Below, piece by piece: positions 18,284-26,247 of a stretch of 40,823 nt of DNA. Position 1 is the stretch's first letter, and every line of letters starts with the position of its first letter. Under the pieces are notes generated by a model. It was not told the DNA's origin. It worked only from the letters and a program-made list of their open reading frames with translations, and made no database searches. This DNA comes from Bryobacterales bacterium. Lineage in GTDB: Bacteria; Acidobacteriota; Terriglobia; Bryobacterales; Bryobacteraceae. Position numbers and translations under genes: made by a program. The stretch lies in contig JAEUQE010000054.1 in assembly GCA_016789785.1 (NCBI GenBank), positions 1 to 40,823 of the forward strand, written 5' to 3'.

Positions 18284-19396
18284 ATGGCGGATTCTGGCGA
18301 CATGTTCGCGGTGCTCGATGAGGACGAGGCACTGAACGAAGGGCACGTTGCCGAGCCTTTCGATCCCTCAAGGATTCGCGTTGAACCCAAAACGCAGACG
18401 ATGGAGAACCTCATTGAGCGAATGCGCCATGGCGAGATCGTGCTCCAGCCAGAGTTCCAGCGTGCTGAAGTGTGGAAGGAGACTGCACGGAGCCGTCTCA
18501 TTGAGAGTTTGCTGATTCGCATCCCATTGCCGGCTTTCTATGTGGATGCGACTGACGACGATCGCTGGCAAGTGATCGATGGACAGCAGCGGTTGAGTAC
18601 GATTCGCGACTTCGTCATTGAGAAGAAGCTTAAGCTGCAGAACCTGGAGTTTCTGACGGAATACGAGGGGTTCGGTTTTGACAGCCTTCCTCAGAGCTTG
18701 AAGCGGCGCATTCGAGAGACCAACGTAATTGTCTATCGAATCGAGCCAGGAACGCCCGAAGAGGTCAAGTTCAATATCTTCCGGCGGATCAACACCGGTG
18801 GGCTCCCGCTGAGCGCGCAGGAGATCCGACATGCGTTGAACCAGGGTCCGGCCACGAAGATGCTTCAGCATCTTGCCGAAAGCGATGAGTTTCTGACGGC
18901 CACAGACCGCGGTGTTTCGCCGTTGCGCATGAACGATCGGGAATGCGTGTTGCGATTCTTGGCGTTTGTGCTGACGGACCCGGAGAAATTTGGAGCACCA
19001 GAGTTTGATGCGTTCCTTACTTGGCAGATGAAGGCGTTGAATTCAATGACTGACGACGAGCGTGACCGTCTCTGCGAGCGCTTCAGAAAGTCGATGCGTC
19101 GAGCCAGCCAATTATTCGAGAAGGACGCCTTCCGGAAGTACTCGAACGGGACCAGCAAAGGCCAGCCGATCAACAAAGCCCTGTTTGAATCGTGGTCTGT
19201 AGCCTTGGATGGTGTAACTCCATTTCATTTCGAAATGCTACTAAGGCGGCGGGAGCGGCTTCAAGTGGAATGGAACAACCTCATCGCCGATCCAGAGATG
19301 CTGAATTCGGTTTCGCAAGGTACTGGTAAGCCAGCGAAGGTGATCCACCGCTTCCGCGCGGTTCGCCGGCTTGTTGAAAGTGTTCTCGATGCTTGA
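18284..19396 (+). CDS. DUF262 / GmrSD N-terminal domain protein
   Basis: This 370-residue protein has the ParB/Srx-like nucleotide-binding domain of DUF262, known from the GmrS half of type IV restriction enzymes. Visible motifs are QPEFQR at 55-60, DGQQR at 99-103 and FRRINTGG at 166-173. The C-terminal half is helical and basic and has no HNH or DUF1524 nuclease motif, so it is not a complete GmrSD enzyme. The start at 18284 (after ATAGGGAC) is preferred; an in-frame upstream ATG at 18191 would add 31 residues unlike the family. The stop overlaps the ATPase gene by 8 bases. In defence systems such domains are thought to bind and hydrolyse nucleotides or act on DNA ends. Its role here is inferred from the cassette. 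Confidence 0.85.
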   Translation: MADSGDMFAVLDEDEALNEGHVAEPFDPSRIRVEPKTQTMENLIERMRHGEIVLQPEFQRAEVWKETARSRLIESLLIRIPLPAFYVDATDDDRWQVIDGQQRLSTIRDFVIEKKLKLQNLEFLTEYEGFGFDSLPQSLKRRIRETNVIVYRIEPGTPEEVKFNIFRRINTGGLPLSAQEIRHALNQGPATKMLQHLAESDEFLTATDRGVSPLRMNDRECVLRFLAFVLTDPEKFGAPEFDAFLTWQMKALNSMTDDERDRLCERFRKSMRRASQLFEKDAFRKYSNGTSKGQPINKALFESWSVALDGVTPFHFEMLLRRRERLQVEWNNLIADPEMLNSVSQGTGKPAKVIHRFRAVRRLVESVLDA

Positions 19397-20507
19397 GTCA
19401 ATCGAACTGGCGAATTTTAAAGCTTTCCGGGAACAGACGATCCCAGTTTCCGCTCTTACGATATTGTCGGGACTCAATGGAAGTGGGAAGAGTACGCTAC
19501 TCCAATCGTTATTGGTCCTTGCGCAGAGTTGGGAACTCGGATATCTGGAACGCGGTAAGGTAGCTCTTAATGGTCGCCATATCAGTCTCGGCACATACGG
19601 CGACGTGTTGTTCGAAGGAGCCACGGACGAGAGTGCTATCAAGATTGGACTGCGATGGATTGGCGGGGAGTACGAGCGATTCACGATTACCGGTACGTAT
19701 GCTGAGCAGCGAGTCTGCCAGCTAGAATCGAGCTTATCCGAGACGGCGTTCGGCGCGCGCTGCCGCAACCTTCGCTTCCTTCGGGCTGAGCGAATTGGCC
19801 CGCGGGTGAATCATGAACTCTCTGAGATGGGTGTCGCGTATTCGGGTTTGGGTATCTCTGGAGAATTCGTTGCCGAATTTCTCGCGCGAGAAGGTGCCAG
19901 ACCGATCGCGGTGTCTGGCTGCCAACACGCCAAGGCCGTGTCGACCTCGCTGCGCGACAACGCCGAAGCATGGATGAGCGAGTTCAGTCCGAATCTCCGT
20001 CTGCTGGCGGATGAACAGTCGGATCAGGATCGTGTCCGCCTGCGATATCAATATGAACATAGCCGAGGAATCAGCAATGAGTACCGGCCGACGAATGTTG
20101 GTTTTGGTGTCAGCTACGCTCTCCCCGTTGTAGTGACAGTGCTTGCTGCCAAGCCGGGAGACCTTTTGCTGATCGAAGCCCCCGAAGCCCATCTTCATCC
20201 AAAAGGACAAGCGACAATGGGCGAGTTGATGGCGAGGGCTGCCCAGTGCGGCGTGCAGATGATTGTGGAGACTCACAGTGACCACGTCATGAACGGAATC
20301 CGCGTTGCCGTGCATCAGCGGCTGGTCGACCACTCGAAGGTTGCCTTCCTCTACTTCGAGTGGGATCCGAAGCATGAGGACGGCGCCACGACGGTTCAGC
20401 GTCTGGCTGTCGACAGCCGCGGGCGCATTGATCATTGGCCGGCTGGCTTCTTTGATGAAACGGACAAGAGCCTCGAGGTCCTTCTCGGGCCGCAGCCGGA
20501 GGCTTGA
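19389..20507 (+). CDS. ABC/SMC-like ATPase with DUF3696 C-terminus
   Basis: This 372-residue AAA_15/AAA_21-type ATPase is related to the OLD/RecF group. Walker A is GLNGSGKST at 28-36. Walker B plus catalytic Glu is LLLIEAPEAHLHP (about 259-271), and the switch His follows in ETHSDH (294-299). The C-terminus DSRGRIDHWPAGFFDE is the DUF3696 signature. No TOPRIM nuclease domain follows, unlike true OLD proteins. The start at 19389 overlaps the previous stop by 8 bases, and its TGA shares an A with the ATG of the next gene (TGATG). A hand count of 19381-19620 gives about 50% G+C, well below core genes nearby. Such ATPases often sense phage or DNA and activate a partner effector. Confidence 0.88.
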   Translation: MLESIELANFKAFREQTIPVSALTILSGLNGSGKSTLLQSLLVLAQSWELGYLERGKVALNGRHISLGTYGDVLFEGATDESAIKIGLRWIGGEYERFTITGTYAEQRVCQLESSLSETAFGARCRNLRFLRAERIGPRVNHELSEMGVAYSGLGISGEFVAEFLAREGARPIAVSGCQHAKAVSTSLRDNAEAWMSEFSPNLRLLADEQSDQDRVRLRYQYEHSRGISNEYRPTNVGFGVSYALPVVVTVLAAKPGDLLLIEAPEAHLHPKGQATMGELMARAAQCGVQMIVETHSDHVMNGIRVAVHQRLVDHSKVAFLYFEWDPKHEDGATTVQRLAVDSRGRIDHWPAGFFDETDKSLEVLLGPQPEA

Positions 20508-21472
20508 TGCCGGAGCTTGTCTGGAACGAGTTGGCAGTTCTCCGTGCTACAGAAGGGGGCGTGCAGCCGATCGCTGAATCAGTTCATGAGGCGCGGACCT
20601 ACATGCGGCGGATGGTCGAGGTCATGGTGGAATGGGGCAAGGCCGGCTTCCCCCGCGTGATTCGCATCCCCATTGCAGCAGCAGCCAACATAGCACCAGA
20701 TTACTCTTTCTTCCAGTGGCGAAACGATCCAGCGGTTGAGAGAGAGGAGCGTCAGTTGTTCCGGCTGTGGGCCGCGCGAATTCCCGAAACAGAAGACGTA
20801 CTGCCAGACATACAGAGACGTCTCCAGATCTCCGAAGTCCAGTGGCAGGGCCGCCGTGCCGAAGGCCTTCTTGCTGCAGTGTTGCTTGATGGTGTCGCGC
20901 TGAGTTGGGAAACGGACCCTGTGTGGAGCGCGCAGAAGGTCGACTGCACGTTGGTCCAATTGGAGGGGGACGGTTGTCTTGAGACCCAGCCGGTTTCTGT
21001 ACCGAACCTTTGCCGTGCGAATCAAGTCGTCGATTTGCTCTCCATGCTTCGTCCAGAAGCAGACTCGCTCTTTCGAGACGGCGCCTCCCTGATCGAGTCG
21101 GCCGCGCAGGTGTTGCCACACCTTCGATTCGTTGGTGACGCTCCGGCGCAGCTTCGTACATGGACCGCCGCTCAAGAGGGCTGGGGATTCGTCGTACGCG
21201 CCTTGCTTCAACTGGAGCAACTCTGTGCGGAATGGCGGACGGGCCAGTTTCCCAATCGGTCATTGAGTGCTCCATGTACGCCCGAGGGTGAACGTGTCAG
21301 AAACAATCGTGGACTGAAAGCGTACCGTGAGTTTGTGTGCGAAGACGGCAAGCTTCGATTTTTCTCCTGGCATCTGAAGCACTACGCCCTCAACCTGCGT
21401 ATCCACTACGATCCGGATGAGGTTGGCCGGATAGTGCGCATTGGACACATAGGGAGTCACCTGCCCCTGTAG
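20507..21472 (+). CDS. third protein of the DUF262/ATPase cassette, unknown
   Basis: This is a 321-residue protein that I cannot place in a named family. It starts at the ATG inside TGATG (20505-20509), so translation is coupled to the ATPase. The first two thirds are mixed alpha/beta, with a GLLAAVLLDGVALSW segment near residue 125. The last 40 residues look like a small separate domain rich in possible active-site residues: W288, H289, K291, H292, R298, H300, then RIGHIGSHLP at 311-320. It has no signal peptide or membrane segment and should be cytoplasmic. By position it could be the effector of the cassette. A RelE-like or other RNase-type fold for the C-terminus is only a guess. Confidence 0.8.
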   Translation: MPELVWNELAVLRATEGGVQPIAESVHEARTYMRRMVEVMVEWGKAGFPRVIRIPIAAAANIAPDYSFFQWRNDPAVEREERQLFRLWAARIPETEDVLPDIQRRLQISEVQWQGRRAEGLLAAVLLDGVALSWETDPVWSAQKVDCTLVQLEGDGCLETQPVSVPNLCRANQVVDLLSMLRPEADSLFRDGASLIESAAQVLPHLRFVGDAPAQLRTWTAAQEGWGFVVRALLQLEQLCAEWRTGQFPNRSLSAPCTPEGERVRNNRGLKAYREFVCEDGKLRFFSWHLKHYALNLRIHYDPDEVGRIVRIGHIGSHLPL

Positions 21473-21485
21473 TCTGGAGAGCAAC

Positions 21486-21508
21486 GGTCAAGCGCCTTGC
21501 CCTTGACC
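21486..21508 (+). terminator. hairpin after the DUF262/ATPase cassette
   Basis: GGTCAAG (21486-21492) pairs with CTTGACC (21502-21508) around a 9-base loop, 14 bases after the third gene's stop. No T-run follows, so termination would be weak. Its right arm is also the -35 of the next promoter. Confidence 0.35.
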
Positions 21509-21531
21509 CCGTTCGCAAGCGGCGATATAAG
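21503..21531 (+). promoter_or_regulatory. sigma-70-type promoter for the OB-fold gene
   Basis: TTGACC (21503-21508), a 17-base spacer and TATAAG (21526-21531) make the best consensus promoter I found in the window. The start of transcription would be near 21538, leaving a leader of about 50 bases with an AAGGAGG ribosome site at 21578-21584 before the ATG at 21589. Confidence 0.6.
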
Positions 21532-21588
21532 GAAGGCGGTGGGAGCACACCATCAACGGGCTTGGAACGGCCCGGGGAAGGAGGGACC

Positions 21589-22050
21589 ATGCGATTGCCA
21601 ACCAGCCTCGTATGTCTCGTATTGATCGTCGCCGCCCCAATCCCAACGCGCGGTGCAGTCCGGGAAGACCGGCCCGCCGTCAGGTACGAACCAGCCACCG
21701 AGGTTGTCCTTTACGGCACCGTCAGGGAAGTACGCGAGAAGGACGCCCCCGCCGAACTGAAAGGTGTCCACGTGACGCTCGATGTCGATGACAAGGTCTA
21801 CCAGATCTTCATCGCACCCGCCGCGTTTCTCAAGTCCTTCGATCTCACCCTGCAGAAAGGTGACAGCCTTCAGATCAGGGGTTCGAAGATCAGATTCGAG
21901 GGATCTGATCTTGTGCTCGCACGGCAACTCCGCCGGCGCAGCGACATCCTGGAACTGCGTGACGCGAAGGGCAATCCGTTTTGGGAGGACGAGCGGTTGC
22001 GCCGCACGTTGACCGCGTTGCCCAGCGCCAGTGGCGCGCTCAGCGATTAA
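21589..22050 (+). CDS. exported OB-fold-like protein
   Basis: This 153-residue protein starts at 21589, directly after a strong AAGGAGG. Residues 1-23 are a Sec signal peptide ending TRGA. The remainder looks like a single OB fold of the kind often annotated as DNA-binding in Acidobacteria: VLYGTVREVRE, then GVHVTLDVDDKVYQIFIAP, a central GDSLQIRGSKI strand, and a closing LRDAKGNPFW. Signal-bearing OB folds of this type can bind small ligands or cations, so nucleic-acid binding should not be assumed. It has its own promoter and is not part of the upstream cassette. Function unknown. Confidence 0.8.
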   Translation: MRLPTSLVCLVLIVAAPIPTRGAVREDRPAVRYEPATEVVLYGTVREVREKDAPAELKGVHVTLDVDDKVYQIFIAPAAFLKSFDLTLQKGDSLQIRGSKIRFEGSDLVLARQLRRRSDILELRDAKGNPFWEDERLRRTLTALPSASGALSD

Positions 22051-22157
22051 ATTGCCGGGCTTCCAGCAGCACGCCTTAACGCGGTAAGTGTGTCACAATA
22101 GCGAAAGGCTCATCATCCCAAAACTTGGGCCCCCCAGAAGGACTCACTCGAACGAGC

Positions 22158-24512
22158 ATGGATTTTCTCGCGGGGATGAATCCCCAGCAAGCCGAGGCAG
22201 TGCGCCACAGCGACGGAGCGTTGCTCATCCTCGCCGGCGCAGGCAGTGGCAAGACTCGCGTAATCACTCATCGCATCGCGCACTTGATCTGTGTGAAGGG
22301 CGTTTCGCCGTGGTCTATCCTCGCGGTCACATTCACGAACAAAGCGGCCCAGGAGATGCGCGAGCGTGTGATGAAATTGCTGGAAGGCCGCATTCTCGGC
22401 GATGGGCCGACGGTCTCCACGTTCCACTCCTTCTGTGTTCGCTTGTTGCGCCGCCACGGTGACCGGTTGGCCGACATTCGCCCCGGCTTCACGCGCAGCT
22501 TCGCCATCTATGACGATGACGATCAGATGGGTCTCATCAAAGCGATCTACCGTCAGTTCGGCATTGATGACAAAGTGCTCCCGGGCCGCGCCACACTGTC
22601 GATGATCAGCAAGGCCAAGTGCGCGAAGGAATCGCCGGATGAGTGGAAGGCGAAGGCATCGGATCCGGCAAGCAAGAAGGTGGCCGAGATCTACGAACAG
22701 TACGAGGCGCGTTTGCGTTCGGCCAATGCGCTCGACTTCGATGACCTGCTCCTCGAAGCGGTGCGCCTGCTGCAGCACGATAAGGATCTTCGCCGCGGTT
22801 GGAATGAGCGCGTGACGTACCTGATGATTGATGAGTATCAGGATACGAATCACAGCCAGTATGAATTGATGCGCCTGCTGGGCGGACCGCGCGGTAATGT
22901 GTGCGTGGTTGGCGACGAGGATCAGTCGATCTACTCGTGGCGTGGCGCCGATATCCGCAACATCCTCGATTTCAAGAAGGACTTTCCGAACGCGACCACC
23001 ATCCGGCTGGAGCAGAACTACCGCTCGACGAAGTCGATTCTCGACGCCGCCAGCACTGTGGTTGCCAACAACAAAGACAGGCTGGGGAAGAATCTGTGGA
23101 CGGCTGGTGCGCAGGGCGACAAAGTCATCGTGTATGAGGCGATGGACTCCGATGCGGAAGCGTTCTTCATTGCCGATATGGTGGAGAAGGCAATTCGCGA
23201 CGACCGCAAAACTCGGATCGCGGTGCTGTATCGCACCAACTTCCAGTCGCGCATGATTGAAGAAGCGCTCCGCCGTCACGGCCGCAAGTACAAGGTGATC
23301 GGCGGCCTGAGCTTCTATCAACGCGCCGAAATCAAGGACATGTTGGCGTACCTGCGTCTGCTGACGACGCCAAGCGACAACATGGCCCTGATGCGCATCA
23401 TCAACACACCGGCGCGGGGAATCGGTAAGAGCACGACCGAGGCGCTGGAGCATAGCTCGATCGAGCACAACATCAGCCTTTGGGATGCGTTGCAGCGGGC
23501 GCTGGAACAGCACGAGATGAGCGCACGCGCCAGTGCGGCGCTGGCCGCGTTTCGCGACATGATACTCGACCTGCGCACCGGCGCGGCAGGCAAGCGCGTG
23601 GACGACGTGCTGGAAGCGATTTACGAGCGCACCAGCTACAAGATGATGCTCGATCAGGATCGCACCGAGGATGGCGAGGCGCGGCAGGCCAACATCGCGG
23701 AGTTGATCAACGCCGCATCGGAAGCCGCGGAGCGTGGCGAATCGCTGTCCGACTTTCTGGATCACGCGGCACTCGTGAGTGATGCGGATCAGGTGGACGA
23801 GAAGGCGCAGGTCTCGCTACTCACGATGCACAACGCCAAGGGTCTTGAGTTTCCGGTGGTGTTCGTCGCGGGGATGGAAGAGGGTTTGTTCCCTCACAAG
23901 CGATCCATTGACTCGACGGCGATGATCGAAGAGGAACGGCGGCTGTGCTACGTCGCGATGACGCGAGCGGAGAAGCAACTCTATCTCACATGGGCACGCA
24001 TGCGCCGCAAGTTTGGAGGCAGCCCGCCCGAGCCCAGTATTCCCTCGCGCTTTCTCCGTGAGGTGCCGCCGCAGACGGTGAAGAAGCTTGGTGGAGCGAT
24101 TGGCGGACGCGAGGTGGATCTGTTCAGCGAGCAGTTCGAGGTCCGGCACTCGGTACGCAAGAACCTCTACACTGGAAAGACATACAATTCGGTGGAGAAT
24201 GTTGCGAACTTCTTCAAGGAGCGCAACATTCCAGCGAATCTGCGGCCGCCCAGTGCGACGCAGAATCCGCAGCCTGCCCAGAAACCGGTGGCTGCTGCCG
24301 CTCCGGCGCGGCCCGCACCTGCCAGTGCGGCGGCCAAGCAGGCGCCCAAGAAATCGAAGCTCTCGCAAGGAGCCGTGGTCACGCATCCGAACTACGGACG
24401 TGGCAGCATCGTGAAGGTGGAGGGCGAAGGGCCCGACGCGAAAGTCACGGTGCATTTTCCCGGATACGGGTTAAAGAAACTGATCGCAAAATACGCAGGA
24501 CTCGCAGACTAG
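22158..24512 (+). CDS. pcrA: UvrD/PcrA-type ATP-dependent DNA helicase
   Basis: This is a 784-residue superfamily 1A 3'-5' helicase, the housekeeping enzyme of nucleotide-excision repair and RNA polymerase displacement. Walker A AGAGSGKT is at 26-33, with motif Ia FTNKAAQEM, DEYQDTN at 225-231 (motif II), GDEDQSIYSWRGAD (III), LEQNYRS (IV), TMHNAKGLEFPVVF (V) and YVAMTRAEKQLYL (VI). An Ala/Pro-rich linker and a C-terminal Tudor-like module of about 50 residues (VVTHPNYGRGSIVKVEG) match PcrA, which uses it to bind RNA polymerase. The ATG at 22158 is chosen; a TTG at 22125 is possible but adds nothing family-like. Length and architecture are standard, so this is not the helicase of a Gabija pair despite the ATPase upstream. 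Confidence 0.95.
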   Translation: MDFLAGMNPQQAEAVRHSDGALLILAGAGSGKTRVITHRIAHLICVKGVSPWSILAVTFTNKAAQEMRERVMKLLEGRILGDGPTVSTFHSFCVRLLRRHGDRLADIRPGFTRSFAIYDDDDQMGLIKAIYRQFGIDDKVLPGRATLSMISKAKCAKESPDEWKAKASDPASKKVAEIYEQYEARLRSANALDFDDLLLEAVRLLQHDKDLRRGWNERVTYLMIDEYQDTNHSQYELMRLLGGPRGNVCVVGDEDQSIYSWRGADIRNILDFKKDFPNATTIRLEQNYRSTKSILDAASTVVANNKDRLGKNLWTAGAQGDKVIVYEAMDSDAEAFFIADMVEKAIRDDRKTRIAVLYRTNFQSRMIEEALRRHGRKYKVIGGLSFYQRAEIKDMLAYLRLLTTPSDNMALMRIINTPARGIGKSTTEALEHSSIEHNISLWDALQRALEQHEMSARASAALAAFRDMILDLRTGAAGKRVDDVLEAIYERTSYKMMLDQDRTEDGEARQANIAELINAASEAAERGESLSDFLDHAALVSDADQVDEKAQVSLLTMHNAKGLEFPVVFVAGMEEGLFPHKRSIDSTAMIEEERRLCYVAMTRAEKQLYLTWARMRRKFGGSPPEPSIPSRFLREVPPQTVKKLGGAIGGREVDLFSEQFEVRHSVRKNLYTGKTYNSVENVANFFKERNIPANLRPPSATQNPQPAQKPVAAAAPARPAPASAAAKQAPKKSKLSQGAVVTHPNYGRGSIVKVEGEGPDAKVTVHFPGYGLKKLIAKYAGLAD

Positions 24513-24516
24513 AACT

Positions 24517-24669
24517 ATGAATACGAAGAACGTTACTGATGCAGCAGAGCGCAAGGCACTGAAGCGGAAGGCCCGCAAGGAAGCGCCCCCGAAGGCAGCC
24601 CGCAAGCACGCCCGCGGGTCGCTCAAGAAGAAGGTCCAACACCAGTCCAAAGGTCAGCGGAAGCGCTAA
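24517..24669 (+). CDS. small very basic protein (50 aa)
   Basis: The ORF starts 4 bases after the helicase stop and ends in QSKGQRKR. About 19 of 50 residues are Lys or Arg and only 3 are acidic, with a GSLKKKVQHQSKGQRKR tail. The composition suggests nucleic-acid or ribosome binding, but I know no named family. No strong ribosome site is visible, so coupling to the helicase is likely. The steady use of AAG, CGC and GCC codons and the clean fit between two genes support it being real. Confidence 0.55.
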   Translation: MNTKNVTDAAERKALKRKARKEAPPKAARKHARGSLKKKVQHQSKGQRKR

Positions 24670-24728
24670 CACGGCGTGTCATGCGCGACGGGAAGTCGCG
24701 GATGACCGCATCTCCGTGAAGGCCTCTC

Positions 24729-26225
24729 ATGAGCCAGATTCTGCGGACCAAGAACATCGACGCGCTGATTGCTTCCAGCCAGCAGGAAGGGCGAAGCCTC
24801 GCCCGGACGCTGGGACCGTGGAGCTTGGCCGCGCTCGGCATTGGCGCAGTGATCGGGTCCGGTATCTTCATTCTCACGGGCACGGCGGCGGCGGGCGAAA
24901 CACTGAGTTTCCCGTCGCTGCTGCATGCTCCCGTGCTGGATATTCTGATGAACGGGCCGAACGCGATCTCGCAGATCGGGAGGCCGGGAGCCGGCCCCGG
25001 CATCGCACTTTCATTCCTGTTGGTGGCCTTGGTGTGCGGGCTGGCAGGGCTTTGCTATGCCGAACTCGCTTCCATGATCCCGATTGCCGGAAGCGCCTAC
25101 ACCTACAGCTATGCCACGCTGGGCGAGATCTTTGCCTGGATTATCGGTTGGGACCTCATTCTGGAGTACGCAGTGTCGAACATGGCGGTGGCCGTGGGCT
25201 TCTCAGCGTACTTCAACAAGTTTCTCGAAGGGATCTTCGGGTTTCACTTGCCGAAGGAGCTTTCGGAGCCCATCTTCGCGGGCGGCCAATTGACGGGAAG
25301 CTGGTTCAATCTACCGGCGTTTCTCGTGTTGATGCTGATCACGTGGGTGCTTGTGCGCGGAGTGCGTGAGAGCGCGGGCGCGAACAATGTCATGGTGGTG
25401 ATCAAGATCGCGGCCATTCTGATTTTCGTGTTTGCCGCGTTCGGCTCCGTGAAGCAGGAAAACTGGACGCCGTTCATGCCGAACGGTTTCTCCGGTGTGC
25501 TGACGGGCGGCGCCATCGTGTTCTTCACCTACATCGGTTTCGACTCGGTCTCGACAGCCGGTGAGGAGTGCAAGAACCCGCAGCGCGATCTGCCGTTCGG
25601 CATCATCGTTTCGCTGCTGGTGTGCACGGTGCTTTACATCGCGGTGTCGCTGGTGCTGACAGGCGTGCAGAACTGGAAGACCCTGAACAACGCGGCTCCG
25701 GTGGCGAACGCGCTGCAGCAACTCGGCTTCAAGAACGCGCTTGCTTTGGTGACCACGGGCGCGCTGTTCGGCATGCTGAGTTCGCTGCTGGTTTTCCAAT
25801 ATGGGCAGGCGCGCGTGTGGTTCGCGATGTCGCGCGATGGCTTGCTGCCGGGTTTGTTCTCGAAAGTCCATCCACGGTACAAGACGCCGCACGTTTCTAC
25901 CTGGGTGGCAGGCTTCGTTGTCGGGATTCCAGGCGGGATTTGGGATATCGGCACCTTCGCCGACCTTTCGAACATCGGCACACTGTTCGCTTTCGCGCTG
26001 GTATCGGCGGGCGTGCTGGTGCTTCGCAAGAAGCAGCCGGAACGTAAGCGCGGCTTTCGCGTTCCGCTGGTGCCGCTGATTCCGATTCTCTCCATCATCT
26101 TCTGTTTCGTCCTGATGCTGAGCCTGCCGCTGCAAACGTGGCTTCGCTTCTTTGCGTGGCTCGCGCTGGGACTCGTGATCTACTTCCTGTTCGGCCGAAA
26201 GCGCAGCGCGCTGGCCAATCCATAG
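24729..26225 (+). CDS. APC-family amino-acid permease (cationic type)
   Basis: This 498-residue inner-membrane transporter belongs to the amino acid-polyamine-organocation superfamily. About 12-13 hydrophobic segments can be read. The first contains GIGAVIGSGIFILTG, the substrate-binding unwound helix of APC proteins. The third region, LCYAELASMIPIAGSAYTYSY, and the sixth, FFTYIGFDSVSTAGEECKNPQRDLPFGI, are typical of the cationic amino-acid transporter branch. The N-terminus lacks a signal peptide, as expected. It is followed after 22 bases by a sugar-acid dehydratase and then by a phosphohexomutase, so the three are likely co-transcribed. The substrate is uncertain: the family suggests amino acids, whereas the neighbours suggest carbohydrates. 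Confidence 0.9.
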   Translation: MSQILRTKNIDALIASSQQEGRSLARTLGPWSLAALGIGAVIGSGIFILTGTAAAGETLSFPSLLHAPVLDILMNGPNAISQIGRPGAGPGIALSFLLVALVCGLAGLCYAELASMIPIAGSAYTYSYATLGEIFAWIIGWDLILEYAVSNMAVAVGFSAYFNKFLEGIFGFHLPKELSEPIFAGGQLTGSWFNLPAFLVLMLITWVLVRGVRESAGANNVMVVIKIAAILIFVFAAFGSVKQENWTPFMPNGFSGVLTGGAIVFFTYIGFDSVSTAGEECKNPQRDLPFGIIVSLLVCTVLYIAVSLVLTGVQNWKTLNNAAPVANALQQLGFKNALALVTTGALFGMLSSLLVFQYGQARVWFAMSRDGLLPGLFSKVHPRYKTPHVSTWVAGFVVGIPGGIWDIGTFADLSNIGTLFAFALVSAGVLVLRKKQPERKRGFRVPLVPLIPILSIIFCFVLMLSLPLQTWLRFFAWLALGLVIYFLFGRKRSALANP

Positions 26226-26247
26226 CCCAAAACAAACGGAGTGAAAA

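Noticed and set aside
22113..23765. Long minus-strand open frame (about 550 codons) opposite pcrA
   Set aside because: It mirrors the helicase in a high-G+C gene, has low-complexity His/Arg/Val-rich content and no family motifs. The plus-strand helicase motifs are unambiguous.
19389..24512. Gabija-like pair (OLD-type ATPase plus UvrD helicase)
   Set aside because: The ATPase lacks a TOPRIM domain and has a DUF3696 tail. The helicase is a full PcrA with a C-terminal Tudor-like module. Two other genes and a separate promoter lie between them.
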